A DNA stretch of 13,698 bases from Candidatus Altimarinota bacterium (GTDB taxonomy: Bacteria > Patescibacteriota > Gracilibacteria > UBA4473): contig JAGYLK010000150.1 of assembly GCA_018401175.1 (NCBI GenBank), positions 1-13,698 of the forward strand, written 5' to 3'. The translations under genes and the position numbers were made by a program. The notes under the pieces are model-generated. The model did no database searches. It saw nothing but the letters and a program-made list of their open reading frames with translations, and had not been told where the DNA came from. Numbering within the stretch: position 1 is the stretch's first letter; every line of letters begins with the position of its first letter. Positions 1 to 6,496 of the stretch are shown piece by piece.

Positions 1-1
1 G

Positions 2-94
2 AATCCTACTTCTGAAGCGGTGACAACGAGTTGGAAAGGAGAATTTGAAACCAATGCTGCTCTGAGACAGGAGTTTCTCGCACAAATCAAATAG
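2..94 (+). CDS. C-terminal end of an unidentified protein (partial)
   Basis: A frame open from the window edge ends in TAG at 92-94. It encodes about 30 residues ending in ALRQEFLAQIK and is rich in Glu, Thr and Ala. A strong hairpin with a T-run follows 7 nt later, as expected at the end of a real transcript. The piece is too short to assign a family and I do not recognise it. It could also be a chance frame, but the terminator placement supports a real gene end. Confidence 0.4.
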   Translation, partial: NPTSEAVTTSWKGEFETNAALRQEFLAQIK

Positions 95-101
95 TGATGT
101 C

Positions 102-131
102 ATTCCCGCGCAGGCGGGAATCTATTTTTTT
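102..131 (+). terminator. Rho-independent terminator built from a REP-like palindrome
   Basis: A perfect 8-bp stem (ATTCCCGC at 102-109, GCGGGAAT at 114-121) with loop GCAG is followed by a seven-T run at 125-131. It lies just after the stop at 94. The core ATTCCCGCGCAGGCGGGAAT resembles a dispersed palindromic repeat seen in many bacterial genomes (my recollection, not checked), so a mobile repeat may have been recruited as a terminator. On the minus strand it is not followed by T residues, so it should act mainly on the plus strand. Confidence 0.75.
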
Positions 132-187
132 GAACATAAAAAAGAAGGGGATGTTTATAAAATAAACAATTATACAATAATCAAAAT

Positions 188-1318
188 CTACACCCCCAAC
201 CTCGGATTCGCATCTACGAACTGCACCTGTGCAATCTCTGGATTTTTTTGATATTGCAAAAACGCCTCCGCCGCAATCATCGCCGCATTATCCGTACAAT
301 ATTCAAACTTCGCCGGAACACGAAATGAAATTTTCCTTTTTTCTGTACGGGAAGGTTTAAAACCTTCCCCTACGCATAAATCTTCCAATGCTTTTCGAAT
401 CGCCTTATTCGCCGAAACTCCACCCGTGAAATGAACTGCTTTTACCTCTGGATATCGTGATAAAACACGAGCAACTTTCTTCACAAAAACATCCACCACC
501 GCCTGCTCAAAACTTGCACACACATCGGCAATAAATTGCTCATTTTGGTCATGCTGAATCTGGTTCAAAATCTTCTCATTTGAAGTTTGAAGCTTGAAGG
601 TTGAAGTTTCCTTCGCCGCTTCAATCTCTCTCCACACCGCCGCCTTTATCCCGGAAAATGAAAAATCCAATGATTCTTTTCCCAAATACGGACGAGGAAA
701 ACGAAATCGTTTTTTATCTCCTTTTTCCGCTTCACGAGAAACAATCGGTCCTCCGGGATACCCGAGTCCCAACATCTTGGCACATTTATCAAACGCCTCT
801 CCTGCAGCATCATCGAGTGTTCCACCAAGTCGCTGAATATCTGTAAAAGAGGACTGTAAAAACATGTCCGTATGTCCTCCCGAAACAGTGAGAACCAAAA
901 CAGGAAATTGTATTTCCCCCTCTCTTTCTAGAAAAGAGTCGGGGAGAGGTCCTCGATCCAAAATAATCGAATTAATATGTCCTCGGATATGCTGCACTGG
1001 GATTATTTTTTTGTGGAAAAACTGCGAGAGAAAGCTCGCTGCCGTCGTTCCCGTCAAAAGGGACGTTTGTAATCCTGGTCCCGCAGTAACGGCAATCATA
1101 TCAATATCTTCCACTGTCAACGAAGCCTCTTCCAAACATTTTTCCAGCGCACCTTTCCAGTTTTCAGCATGGAGCCGCGCCGCGATTTCAGGAACAACCC
1201 CGCCAAACTGTGAATGTTCTACTTGCGACACACGGATATTCGACAAAACTCGTGTCCCATCTTCTACAATGGCAACGGCCGTATCATCACAACTGGTTTC
1301 GAACGCGAGGATTTTCAC
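188..1318 (-). CDS. tsaD: tRNA N6-adenosine threonylcarbamoyltransferase TsaD
   Basis: TsaD transfers the threonylcarbamoyl group from TC-AMP to A37 of ANN-decoding tRNAs (t6A), with TsaB and TsaE. Seen: the ASKHA start KILAFETSCDDTAVAIV, the metal-binding HIRGH (His110 and His114 from this start), LTVSGGHTDM, FSFSGIKAAV, FTGGVSANKAIR and the C-terminal EYCTDNAAMIAAEA. I chose the GTG at 1316-1318 because it puts the family's N-terminal strand at residue 2 and the His pair at usual numbering. The frame stays open to an ATG at 1403-1405 that has a better SD (AAAGG), which would add 29 Lys/Phe-rich residues unlike the family. At 376 aa it is longer than the usual 335-345. Two extra stretches explain this: a loop near TSTFKLQTSNEKILNQIQ coded by a TTGAAG-type heptamer repeat, and GEGFKPSRTE coded by a palindrome at 345-373. 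It is divergent from topA. Confidence 0.95.
   Translation of the reverse strand: MKILAFETSCDDTAVAIVEDGTRVLSNIRVSQVEHSQFGGVVPEIAARLHAENWKGALEKCLEEASLTVEDIDMIAVTAGPGLQTSLLTGTTAASFLSQFFHKKIIPVQHIRGHINSIILDRGPLPDSFLEREGEIQFPVLVLTVSGGHTDMFLQSSFTDIQRLGGTLDDAAGEAFDKCAKMLGLGYPGGPIVSREAEKGDKKRFRFPRPYLGKESLDFSFSGIKAAVWREIEAAKETSTFKLQTSNEKILNQIQHDQNEQFIADVCASFEQAVVDVFVKKVARVLSRYPEVKAVHFTGGVSANKAIRKALEDLCVGEGFKPSRTEKRKISFRVPAKFEYCTDNAAMIAAEAFLQYQKNPEIAQVQFVDANPRLGV
345..373. repeat. Palindromic element inside tsaD
   Basis: A 10-bp perfect inverted repeat (GGGAAGGTTT at 349-358, AAACCTTCCC at 360-369) has a one-base centre. It is extended by GTA/TAC at 345-347 and 371-373 with one C-C mismatch between. 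On the tsaD strand it is read in frame as VGEGFKPSRT and falls in a surface loop between the last helix and the strand before EYCTDN, where homologues normally have only a few residues. This looks like an intragenic insertion of a short palindromic repeat, comparable in principle to Rickettsia palindromic elements. Confidence 0.75.
579..606. repeat. Tandem heptamer repeat (NTTGAAG, four units) inside tsaD
   Basis: Four adjacent 7-bp units read TTTGAAG, TTTGAAG, CTTGAAG, GTTGAAG, followed by TTT. Because seven is not a multiple of three, the repeat is read in three phases on the tsaD strand, giving TSTFKLQTSN in the variable loop after FSFSGIKAAVWREIEAAKE. A degraded array with the same heptamer overlaps the dacA stop codon at 9789-9816. 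This looks like a low-complexity expansion tolerated in a loop. Confidence 0.7.
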
Positions 1319-1504
1319 GCTCTCAGCGTACGAATTTTTTACTTTTTCGCAAAAAACAAATCTTTCATCCCCTTTTCTTTGTTTCTTTTGAAATAAAAAT
1401 ATCATGCGGACCTTTGTAACTGCTTCTTTGGTCTTTTCTTTTTTGAACTTTTGCCAAACAAAAAATTATCCACTACCCTGTGCGAGAACAAACTCCCAAA
1501 ACAC

Positions 1505-3820
1505 ATGGCAAAAAATCTTGTAATCGTAGAGTCCCCCGCAAAGGCCAAAACTATCGAGAAATTCCTAGGACCTGACTTTATTGTCAAATCCTCTTTTGGA
1601 CATATCCGGGATCTCCCGAGCAAAGGGATGAATATTGATCTCGAAAGCGGAACTTTTGAACCAACATATGAAATAAGTGACGATAAAAAGAAAACCGTAA
1701 ATGAACTTAAAAAATTAGCCAAAACCCACGAAGTATGGCTCGCGGCCGATGAAGATCGCGAAGGAGAAGCTATCGCGTGGCATCTGTGTGAAGCGCTGGG
1801 ATTGGATAGCAAAAAGACAAAACGAATTGTATTTCATGAAATCACAAAAGACGCCATTACTGCGGCGATTAAAAAACCACGTACTGTAAACCAGCCACTT
1901 GTAGACGCTCAACAAGCGCGACGCGTTCTTGATCGACTCGTCGGATATGAACTCTCTCCAGTGCTTTGGAAAAAGGTTCAGAGCGGACTCTCCGCTGGTC
2001 GAGTACAATCGGTTGCCGTGCGATTGATTGTGGAACGAGAACAGGAAATTGACGCACATAATGCACAATCATCATTCCGTGTAGCAGCAGATTTCGATCT
2101 TGGAGGAGGAAAAATTCTGACCGCAAAATTACCAAAAAATATAAATACTCTTGAGAGTGCACGTACATTTTTGGAAAAATGTAATGGAGCGGACTTCGCT
2201 GTCGCTGATTTGGAAATGAAACCAGGGAAAAAATCTCCAGCCGCACCCTTTACGACTTCTACATTACAACAAGAAGCCAGCCGAAAATTAAGTTTCGGCG
2301 TAAAGAAAACTATGATAGTGGCGCAGAAATTATACGAAGCCGGACACATTACCTACATGCGTACCGATTCATTAAATCTCTCTGATTTTGCTATCAAATC
2401 AGCTGCCGCCGAGATCGAGAAATCCTATGGCAAACAATATGTCACGGTACGGAAATTTAAAACCAAAAACGCAGAAGCCCAAGAAGCACACGAGGCAATT
2501 CGTCCAACGCACATGAATCATCATTCTGTGAGTGGAGATCGCGACGAAGAACGACTTTATGATTTGATCTGGAAACGAACAGTCGCGAGCCAAATGGCTG
2601 ACGCACAACTAGAAAAAACAACAGCAACCGTTTCTATTTCTACGACCAAAGAGACGCTTGAAGCACAAGGAGAAGTAATCCGTTTTGATGGATTTCTGAA
2701 AGCCTATCTCGAAGGAACAGATGAAGACGACGCCGATGAGGCGTTTGGGAAAATGCTCCCGCCACTCAAAAAAGGACAACCGCTCTCTCTCACAGAAATG
2801 ACGGCCCTCGAAACATTTACCCGACCAAAAGCACGTTATACCGAAGCATCTCTGGTGAAAAAAATGGAAGAAGAAGGAATCGGACGTCCCTCGACTTACG
2901 CGCCAACTATTTCCACCATTCAAACGAGAAAATACGTGGAACGTGGAGATCGCGAAGGAATAGAACGAGAATTAAACGTTTTGACGCTTACAAAAAATAA
3001 AATCACAGAAAGCTCCAAAATAGAAAAAGCCGGTTCGGACAAAGGAAAACTCATTCCCACGGATCTGGGGGAAGTCGTTACGAATTTCTTGGTAAAATTC
3101 TTCCCAGATGTCGTTGACTACGGATTTACTCGACAAGTTGAAGAAGAGTTTGACGCTGTCGCCGCAGGAACGACTATTTGGAATAAAATGATCGGTGATT
3201 TTTATAAAAAATTTCATCAAACTATTGAAGACGCCGGCGGTATTGACCGAAGCGAAGCGCAACAAAGCCGCGAACTGGGAATTGACCCCAAATCCGGAAA
3301 ACCCATTATCGCCCGAATCGGACGATTTGGACCAATGATTCAGATCGGAACAAAAGACGATGAAGATAAACCACAATTCTCATCCATTCCTGAGGGGAAA
3401 AGTATGAAAACGATCACACTGGAAGAAGCGCTCGAGTTGTTTAAATTGCCACGGGAAGTATGCAAAACTCCTGATGGCGAAAAGGTTTCTGCCAATTTTG
3501 GACGCTTTGGTCCATATTTACGAGTAGGAAAATTGTTTGTTTCCATTCCTGCAGAATATGATCCATTTACAATTCCCGAAGAAGTAGCGCAAGAACTCGT
3601 TGAGGCAAAACAGAAGGCTGAATCCGAAAAAATGATACAGACGTGGGATAAGTCTGACATTCAGGTATTAAATGGACGATATGGACCATACATCACTGAT
3701 GGAAAAAAGAATGCCAAAATTCCGAAAAACAAAGATCCACAGAAACTCACACTCGAGGAATGTGAGAAATTGATCAACGACGCACCAGAGAAAAAGAAAC
3801 GCTTTGTTCGAAAAAAATGA
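1505..3820 (+). CDS. topA: DNA topoisomerase I (type IA)
   Basis: TopA relaxes negative supercoils by a transient 5'-phosphotyrosine link to one DNA strand. Seen from the ATG at 1505 (771 aa): the Toprim domain with VIVESPAKAK (Glu9) and AADEDREGEAIAW (Asp82, Asp84, Glu86), the SGLSAGRVQSVAVRLIVERE motif, and HITYMRTDS with the probable catalytic Tyr284. Near the C terminus are three GRFGP/GRYGP-type TopA C-terminal repeats at about residues 589-615, 660-690 and 720-745. There is no four-cysteine zinc finger, unlike E. coli TopA, so this is the zinc-free repeat form found in many bacteria. The frame also opens at a TTG at 1451, but the family starts at MAKNLVIVES, so the downstream ATG is preferred. 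The tail is basic (PEKKKRFVRKK). The TGA stop overlaps the next gene's ATG (ATGA), indicating coupled translation. Confidence 0.97.
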   Translation: MAKNLVIVESPAKAKTIEKFLGPDFIVKSSFGHIRDLPSKGMNIDLESGTFEPTYEISDDKKKTVNELKKLAKTHEVWLAADEDREGEAIAWHLCEALGLDSKKTKRIVFHEITKDAITAAIKKPRTVNQPLVDAQQARRVLDRLVGYELSPVLWKKVQSGLSAGRVQSVAVRLIVEREQEIDAHNAQSSFRVAADFDLGGGKILTAKLPKNINTLESARTFLEKCNGADFAVADLEMKPGKKSPAAPFTTSTLQQEASRKLSFGVKKTMIVAQKLYEAGHITYMRTDSLNLSDFAIKSAAAEIEKSYGKQYVTVRKFKTKNAEAQEAHEAIRPTHMNHHSVSGDRDEERLYDLIWKRTVASQMADAQLEKTTATVSISTTKETLEAQGEVIRFDGFLKAYLEGTDEDDADEAFGKMLPPLKKGQPLSLTEMTALETFTRPKARYTEASLVKKMEEEGIGRPSTYAPTISTIQTRKYVERGDREGIERELNVLTLTKNKITESSKIEKAGSDKGKLIPTDLGEVVTNFLVKFFPDVVDYGFTRQVEEEFDAVAAGTTIWNKMIGDFYKKFHQTIEDAGGIDRSEAQQSRELGIDPKSGKPIIARIGRFGPMIQIGTKDDEDKPQFSSIPEGKSMKTITLEEALELFKLPREVCKTPDGEKVSANFGRFGPYLRVGKLFVSIPAEYDPFTIPEEVAQELVEAKQKAESEKMIQTWDKSDIQVLNGRYGPYITDGKKNAKIPKNKDPQKLTLEECEKLINDAPEKKKRFVRKK

Positions 3821-4374
3821 TTCACAAAGGCATTCAGCGATGGATTGGAGGAGCTCTTTTCCTGGGGATAGTCTTCCTCGGAAGTGCTACATGGTGGATA
3901 CAAATAAATCGAAATGCAATAGCAACTGAACGCGCCGACTGCGCCGTTGTCTTTGGGGCCGCCGTATGGAAAGGCGGACGCCCGAGTCATGCGCTCTCCG
4001 ACCGAACCGTCGCGGGCATTCAGTTGTTTGAAAAAAATAGTGTTGATTGTCTCGTTTTTTCTGGTGCTGATGCTGAACCGGAAGTAATGGCTAAAATGGC
4101 CAAAAATGCGGGTATTCCGAGTGAAAAAGTAGAGCTGGACATAGAGGGAACAAACACGTTGGCGACATTGCAAAATCTCGACCCAAATCGTTCGTATATT
4201 CTCGTTTCAAATGATTTTCATTTGGGACGAATCCGTATGCTCGCTTGGAAACTTGGATTAAATACTGTAACACACGCTGCTTCGTATCAATATGGTCGGT
4301 ATGTGAAGGAGTCTTATTTTGTGTTGCGGGAGATTTTTGGGACGATGTGGTATGTGTTGCGGGTTGATATTTAG
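3817..4374 (+). CDS. DUF218 (YdcF/SanA/ElyC-like) single-pass membrane protein
   Basis: The protein has a short basic N terminus, one membrane segment at about residues 9-28 (WIGGALFLGIVFLGSATWW) and then a DUF218 domain. Typical motifs are DCAVVFGAAVWKGGRPSHAL with a following SDR, SGAD, EGTNTLATLQN and VSNDFHLGRIRMLAWKLG. Family members such as SanA and ElyC act in envelope integrity or lipid-carrier metabolism in E. coli; the substrate here is unknown. At 185 aa it is compact but has all the domain landmarks. It begins within the topA stop (ATGA overlap) and is probably co-transcribed with topA. No SD is visible, only an A-rich stretch before the ATG. SanA-like is the closest guess. Confidence 0.85.
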   Translation: MIHKGIQRWIGGALFLGIVFLGSATWWIQINRNAIATERADCAVVFGAAVWKGGRPSHALSDRTVAGIQLFEKNSVDCLVFSGADAEPEVMAKMAKNAGIPSEKVELDIEGTNTLATLQNLDPNRSYILVSNDFHLGRIRMLAWKLGLNTVTHAASYQYGRYVKESYFVLREIFGTMWYVLRVDI

Positions 4375-4457
4375 GAGGGAATGAGGAGTGGATATTTTTT
4401 AAGAAAATGGGTATTCTTAATTTGGTTTTTTAAATTATTTTATTTTAACATATCCAT

Positions 4458-5738
4458 ATGGTTTCCAGCGTAATAATTATCATATTTCTACTCTTTTTAT
4501 CTGCCCTCTTTTCCGGAGCGGAAACTGCTTATACTTCAATTCCTCCTTCTAAGGCAGAAGTTTTACGGAAAAAGAAAAGTCATCTCAATAAAATTACTCT
4601 TTTTCTTTATGATCGATTAGATGTTGTTATTACTATTAACCTTATTTTGAGTAATTTGGTCAATATTATTATTAGTTCCTACATAACCATTATTGCCACT
4701 ACTGCCTTGGGAACAGGAAAGGGTTTGTTTTATGCTATTAGTATAGGTACTATTTCAATATTGGTTTTTGGAGAGATTATTCCCAAAAAAATAGCCATTC
4801 TTTTTCCTATTGGCTTTGCTAAATTCTCCGCCTATATTCTGTATTTCTTTTATTACTTTTTATATCCAATAGTTTTACCCATTTCTCATGCTTTACAATC
4901 AATTGATAAAATAATTAAAAAGGGCAATAAGAACAAAGGTAATATCTCTGAAGAAGAAGTAGGGGCAATGCTCTATTTGGGAAAAAAAGAAGGGGCATTG
5001 GAGTCTCAGGAATATGAAATGATTAAAAATTTAATGCTTTTGAATGACAAAGAAGTACGAGACATAATGATTAGAAGAAGCGATATTGTGGCTATTGCTG
5101 AAGATGCCACGGTGAAAGACTTACTAAAATTGGCGGCTGATTCAAAATTGTCTAGAATTCCCGTTTATAAGGAAAATATCAGTGAAATAGATAGTGTTAT
5201 TTCCATTCCAAAAATCATTCCTTACATCACAGATCCTCAAAACCTGGATCGTTCAATAAAAGAATTCAATTCTCATAAAGCTTTCAAAATACCCGAAAGT
5301 AAAATTTTAGACGATTTATTTTTTGAATTTCAAAAAAAACGAGTACATATGGCTATTGTGTTAGATGAATTTGGAGAAACAAGTGGGTTGATAACCCTAG
5401 AAGATATTGTAGAAGAAATATTCGGTGACATAGAAGATGAAACTGATAAAATTGAAGTAAAAATACGAAAGAATGAAAATGGGGAATTATTTTGTAATAG
5501 CGATGTTTTATTATCTGAAGCTCTTAGAATTTTCAATCATGAAATAAGTAATAGCGAAGAAATTCCACTTAATAAAACACTTTCTTGGTTGATTTTAGAT
5601 AAACTACACCGTTTTCCCAACGAAGGAGAAAAAATTGATTTTAAAGAATTAGGACTTTCTATAGAAATTATAGATATGGATGAGGAATACATAGATAAAG
5701 TTAAAATTATTCAAACTGATTTTATGTATACTAATTAA
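4458..5738 (+). CDS. CNNM/CorC (HlyC)-family membrane protein with CBS pair
   Basis: Domains in order: a CNNM (DUF21) membrane domain at about residues 1-150, with FLLFLSALFSGAETAYTSIP followed by three hydrophobic segments and FGEIIPKK; a Bateman (two-CBS) module at about 195-310, including MIRRSDIVAI, SRIPVYKE and MAIVLDEFGETSGLITLED; and a CorC_HlyC domain at about 330-415. Relatives are linked to Mg2+/Co2+ or Na+ efflux; the older name 'hemolysin' is misleading. Length (426 aa) and architecture are complete. Base use is strikingly AT-rich: lines I counted inside it are about 22-30% GC, against about 47-53% in two topA lines. Codon choice also differs (many ATA, TTA, TTT). This suggests acquisition from a lower-GC source or a different mutational regime. 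The 83-bp upstream gap is AT-rich and the gene has no obvious SD. Confidence 0.92.
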   Translation: MVSSVIIIIFLLFLSALFSGAETAYTSIPPSKAEVLRKKKSHLNKITLFLYDRLDVVITINLILSNLVNIIISSYITIIATTALGTGKGLFYAISIGTISILVFGEIIPKKIAILFPIGFAKFSAYILYFFYYFLYPIVLPISHALQSIDKIIKKGNKNKGNISEEEVGAMLYLGKKEGALESQEYEMIKNLMLLNDKEVRDIMIRRSDIVAIAEDATVKDLLKLAADSKLSRIPVYKENISEIDSVISIPKIIPYITDPQNLDRSIKEFNSHKAFKIPESKILDDLFFEFQKKRVHMAIVLDEFGETSGLITLEDIVEEIFGDIEDETDKIEVKIRKNENGELFCNSDVLLSEALRIFNHEISNSEEIPLNKTLSWLILDKLHRFPNEGEKIDFKELGLSIEIIDMDEEYIDKVKIIQTDFMYTN

Positions 5739-5870
5739 AGCGATGAATCATCTTTAGAAAAAAATACAGCAATAATTATTTTTGAACAATTGAGTCCTCC
5801 TCAAAAATACTTTTCCCTTCGTCGGCAAAAACTGTACATCCTGCACAATATATAAAAGGACAAAACATAT

Positions 5871-5937
5871 ATTGAATTTCCTGCATTTATAGATACAATT
5901 CTTCCGACACAGGCTAGTAGCTCACCGGTTAGAGCAG
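5871..5937 (+). repeat. 67-bp direct repeat, copy 1 (promoter plus tRNA 5' half)
   Basis: Aligned without gaps to 6225-6291, I count 10 mismatches in 67 positions (about 85% identity). The repeat spans the -35 and -10 boxes, the short leader, acceptor-like 5' strand, D arm and base 26. The two copies flank the GIY-YIG gene. Most differences fall in the promoter spacer and leader, and the D arm is invariant. Confidence 0.8.
5872..5899 (+). promoter_or_regulatory. Sigma-70-type promoter before tRNA-like leader and GIY-YIG gene
   Basis: A -35 TTGAAT at 5872-5877, a 16-nt spacer and a -10 TACAAT at 5894-5899 lie 11 nt upstream of the tRNA-like sequence at 5911. The same layout (TTGAAT, 16 nt, TAGAAT) sits at the same distance before the intact tRNA at 6265. 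Conservation of both boxes between two copies that differ elsewhere supports a working promoter. Predicted transcription start is around 5906. Confidence 0.6.
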
Positions 5938-5977
5938 CTCCGCTATACAGCGGAGTTGGTAATATTTTCAACCAAAA
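5911..5977 (+). other. tRNA-like leader with abnormal anticodon arm (degenerate tRNA copy A)
   Basis: The 5' half matches the tRNA at 6265: acceptor-like AGGCTAG (5911-5917), TA, D-stem GCTC/GAGC (5920-5923, 5932-5935) and the same D-loop ACCGGTTA. In place of a 5-bp anticodon stem with a 7-nt loop there is a 7-bp hairpin, GCTCCGC (5937-5943) with GCGGAGT (5950-5956), closing a six-base loop TATACA. The T-arm region has drifted to an A/T-rich stem around 5964-5979, and no 3' acceptor strand complementary to AGGCTAG exists downstream. The GIY-YIG start codon falls where the 3' part of the tRNA should be. It is not a functional tRNA; more likely it is a structured 5' leader of the nuclease mRNA or a tRNA remnant. 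Confidence 0.65.
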
Positions 5978-6208
5978 ATGCAGCAAAAAAAATATTGCGT
6001 CTATATTCTGAAAGGAGATCGTTTTTACGTTGGGATTACAGGAAATCTAAAGCAAAGACTGGCACAACACAAGGATGGAACTTGCCATACAACAAAACGT
6101 ATTGGAGACTTCACTCTTGCAAAATTTATTGAATGTAAATCAAAAGAAGAAGCCGAAGAATTGGAGAAGAAAATAAAAAAAGGAGGACATCCTGAGCGAT
6201 GGATATAA
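5978..6208 (+). CDS. Small GIY-YIG domain endonuclease-like protein
   Basis: This 76-aa protein is a minimal GIY-YIG domain (COG2827/UPF0213-like). Seen: the first strand CVYIL (GIY position), FYVGIT (YIG position), the conserved Arg in NLKQRLAQH, HTTKRIGDFTLAKFIE, and a Glu-rich helix EEAEELEKKIKKGG that carries the expected metal-binding Glu. No extra DNA-binding domain is fused. Free-standing members of this family are common in CPR genomes and mostly uncharacterised; nicking or structure-specific nuclease activity is inferred from the fold. The gene lies directly after a tRNA-like leader and between two 67-bp direct repeats carrying promoter plus tRNA 5' half, which hints at a mobile or homing role. 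There is no SD; an A-run precedes the ATG. Confidence 0.85.
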   Translation: MQQKKYCVYILKGDRFYVGITGNLKQRLAQHKDGTCHTTKRIGDFTLAKFIECKSKEEAEELEKKIKKGGHPERWI

Positions 6209-6224
6209 TAAGAATATAATTTGT

Positions 6225-6291
6225 GTTGAATTTACTGTATTTATAGATAGAATCAGCCCGATACAGGCCAGTAGCTCACCGGTTAGAGCAG
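6225..6291 (+). repeat. 67-bp direct repeat, copy 2 (promoter plus tRNA 5' half)
   Basis: This is the partner of 5871-5937. This copy leads into the intact CAU tRNA, so it is probably the ancestral, functional version; copy 1 leads into the abnormal tRNA-like element and the nuclease gene. Confidence 0.8.
6226..6253 (+). promoter_or_regulatory. Promoter of the CAU tRNA
   Basis: A -35 TTGAAT at 6226-6231, a 16-nt spacer and a -10 TAGAAT at 6248-6253. The tRNA 5' end is 11 nt further on, so the primary transcript would have a 5' leader of only a few bases. The arrangement is repeated at 5872-5899. Confidence 0.65.
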
Positions 6292-6340
6292 GGCGCTCAT
6301 AACGCCTTGGTAGTGGGTTCAACTCCCACCTGGCCTACCA
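6265..6340 (+). tRNA. tRNA with CAU anticodon (elongator Met or Ile2)
   Basis: A full 76-nt cloverleaf with encoded CCA. The acceptor AGGCCAG pairs perfectly with CTGGCCT (6330-6336), followed by A and CCA. The D stem is GCTC/GAGC, the anticodon stem GGGCG/CGCCT has one G-T pair around loop CTCATAA, and the T stem is GTGGG/CCCAC around TTCAACT. The anticodon is CAT. It lacks the initiator hallmarks (an unpaired first base pair and three G-C pairs in the anticodon stem), so it is either elongator tRNA-Met or the AUA-reading tRNA-Ile whose C34 is modified by TilS. The sequence alone does not settle this. Partial relatives lie on both sides (5911-5977 and 6351-6402). Confidence 0.93.
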
Positions 6341-6350
6341 TTCCAAATAT

Positions 6351-6402
6351 GTTTAGAGCAGCTCTGCTATACAGCGGGGTTGGTAGTGGGTTCAACTCCT
6401 CC
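6351..6402 (+). other. Second partial tRNA-like element (copy C) with the same abnormal arm
   Basis: Starting inside the D loop, this segment repeats TAGAGC, then the 7-bp hairpin GCTCTGC (6361-6367) with GCGGGGT (6374-6380) around the same TATACA loop. It continues through TTGGTA and a T-arm GTGGG TTCAACT that breaks down at CCTCC. Compared with copy A, two stem positions changed (C to T on the 5' side, A to G on the 3' side) and both still pair as G-T wobbles. The 5' acceptor and D-stem halves are missing. It lies 10 nt after the real tRNA and is probably a truncated relic of the same family as copy A. Confidence 0.6.
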
Positions 6403-6468
6403 AAAATATAAAAAACTCTTCCCTCTTCCTAAAACAATAGGAATACAATCGCACGAATCATTTTTTTG

Positions 6469-6496
6469 TTGACACTTTTTTTAATGGGTATATATT
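6469..6496 (+). promoter_or_regulatory. Sigma-70 promoter of the DUF5320-DUF134 genes
   Basis: A consensus -35 TTGACA at 6469-6474, a 16-nt spacer containing a T-run, and a -10 TATATT at 6491-6496. Predicted start of transcription is near 6503, about 24 nt before the ATG at 6527. This is the clearest promoter in the window. No SD is visible in the leader. Confidence 0.7.

Noticed and set aside
153..167. AT-only inverted repeat GTTTAT/ATAAAC as a tsaD terminator.
   Set aside because: No G-C pairs in the stem core beyond one end, and the T-run on the minus strand is several bases away; too weak to list.
864..1391. Long plus-strand open frame opposite tsaD.
   Set aside because: Antisense shadow of a well-supported gene; composition shows no protein-like features.
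1319..1405. N-terminal 29-residue extension of TsaD from the ATG at 1405.
   Set aside because: It has a good SD, but the residues match nothing in the family and the GTG start gives standard numbering; kept only as an alternative.
5911..5977. Annotation of copy A as a functional tRNA.
   Set aside because: Anticodon arm has a 7-bp stem and 6-nt loop, the T arm is degenerate, and there is no 3' acceptor strand or CCA.
5788..6425. Similarity between the sequence around 5794-5819 (TCCTCC, A-run, TTTTCCC) and that after copy C (6397-6425), as possible outer repeats of the tRNA/GIY-YIG locus.
   Set aside because: The match needs gaps and rests on low-complexity A and T/C runs; not convincing by eye.
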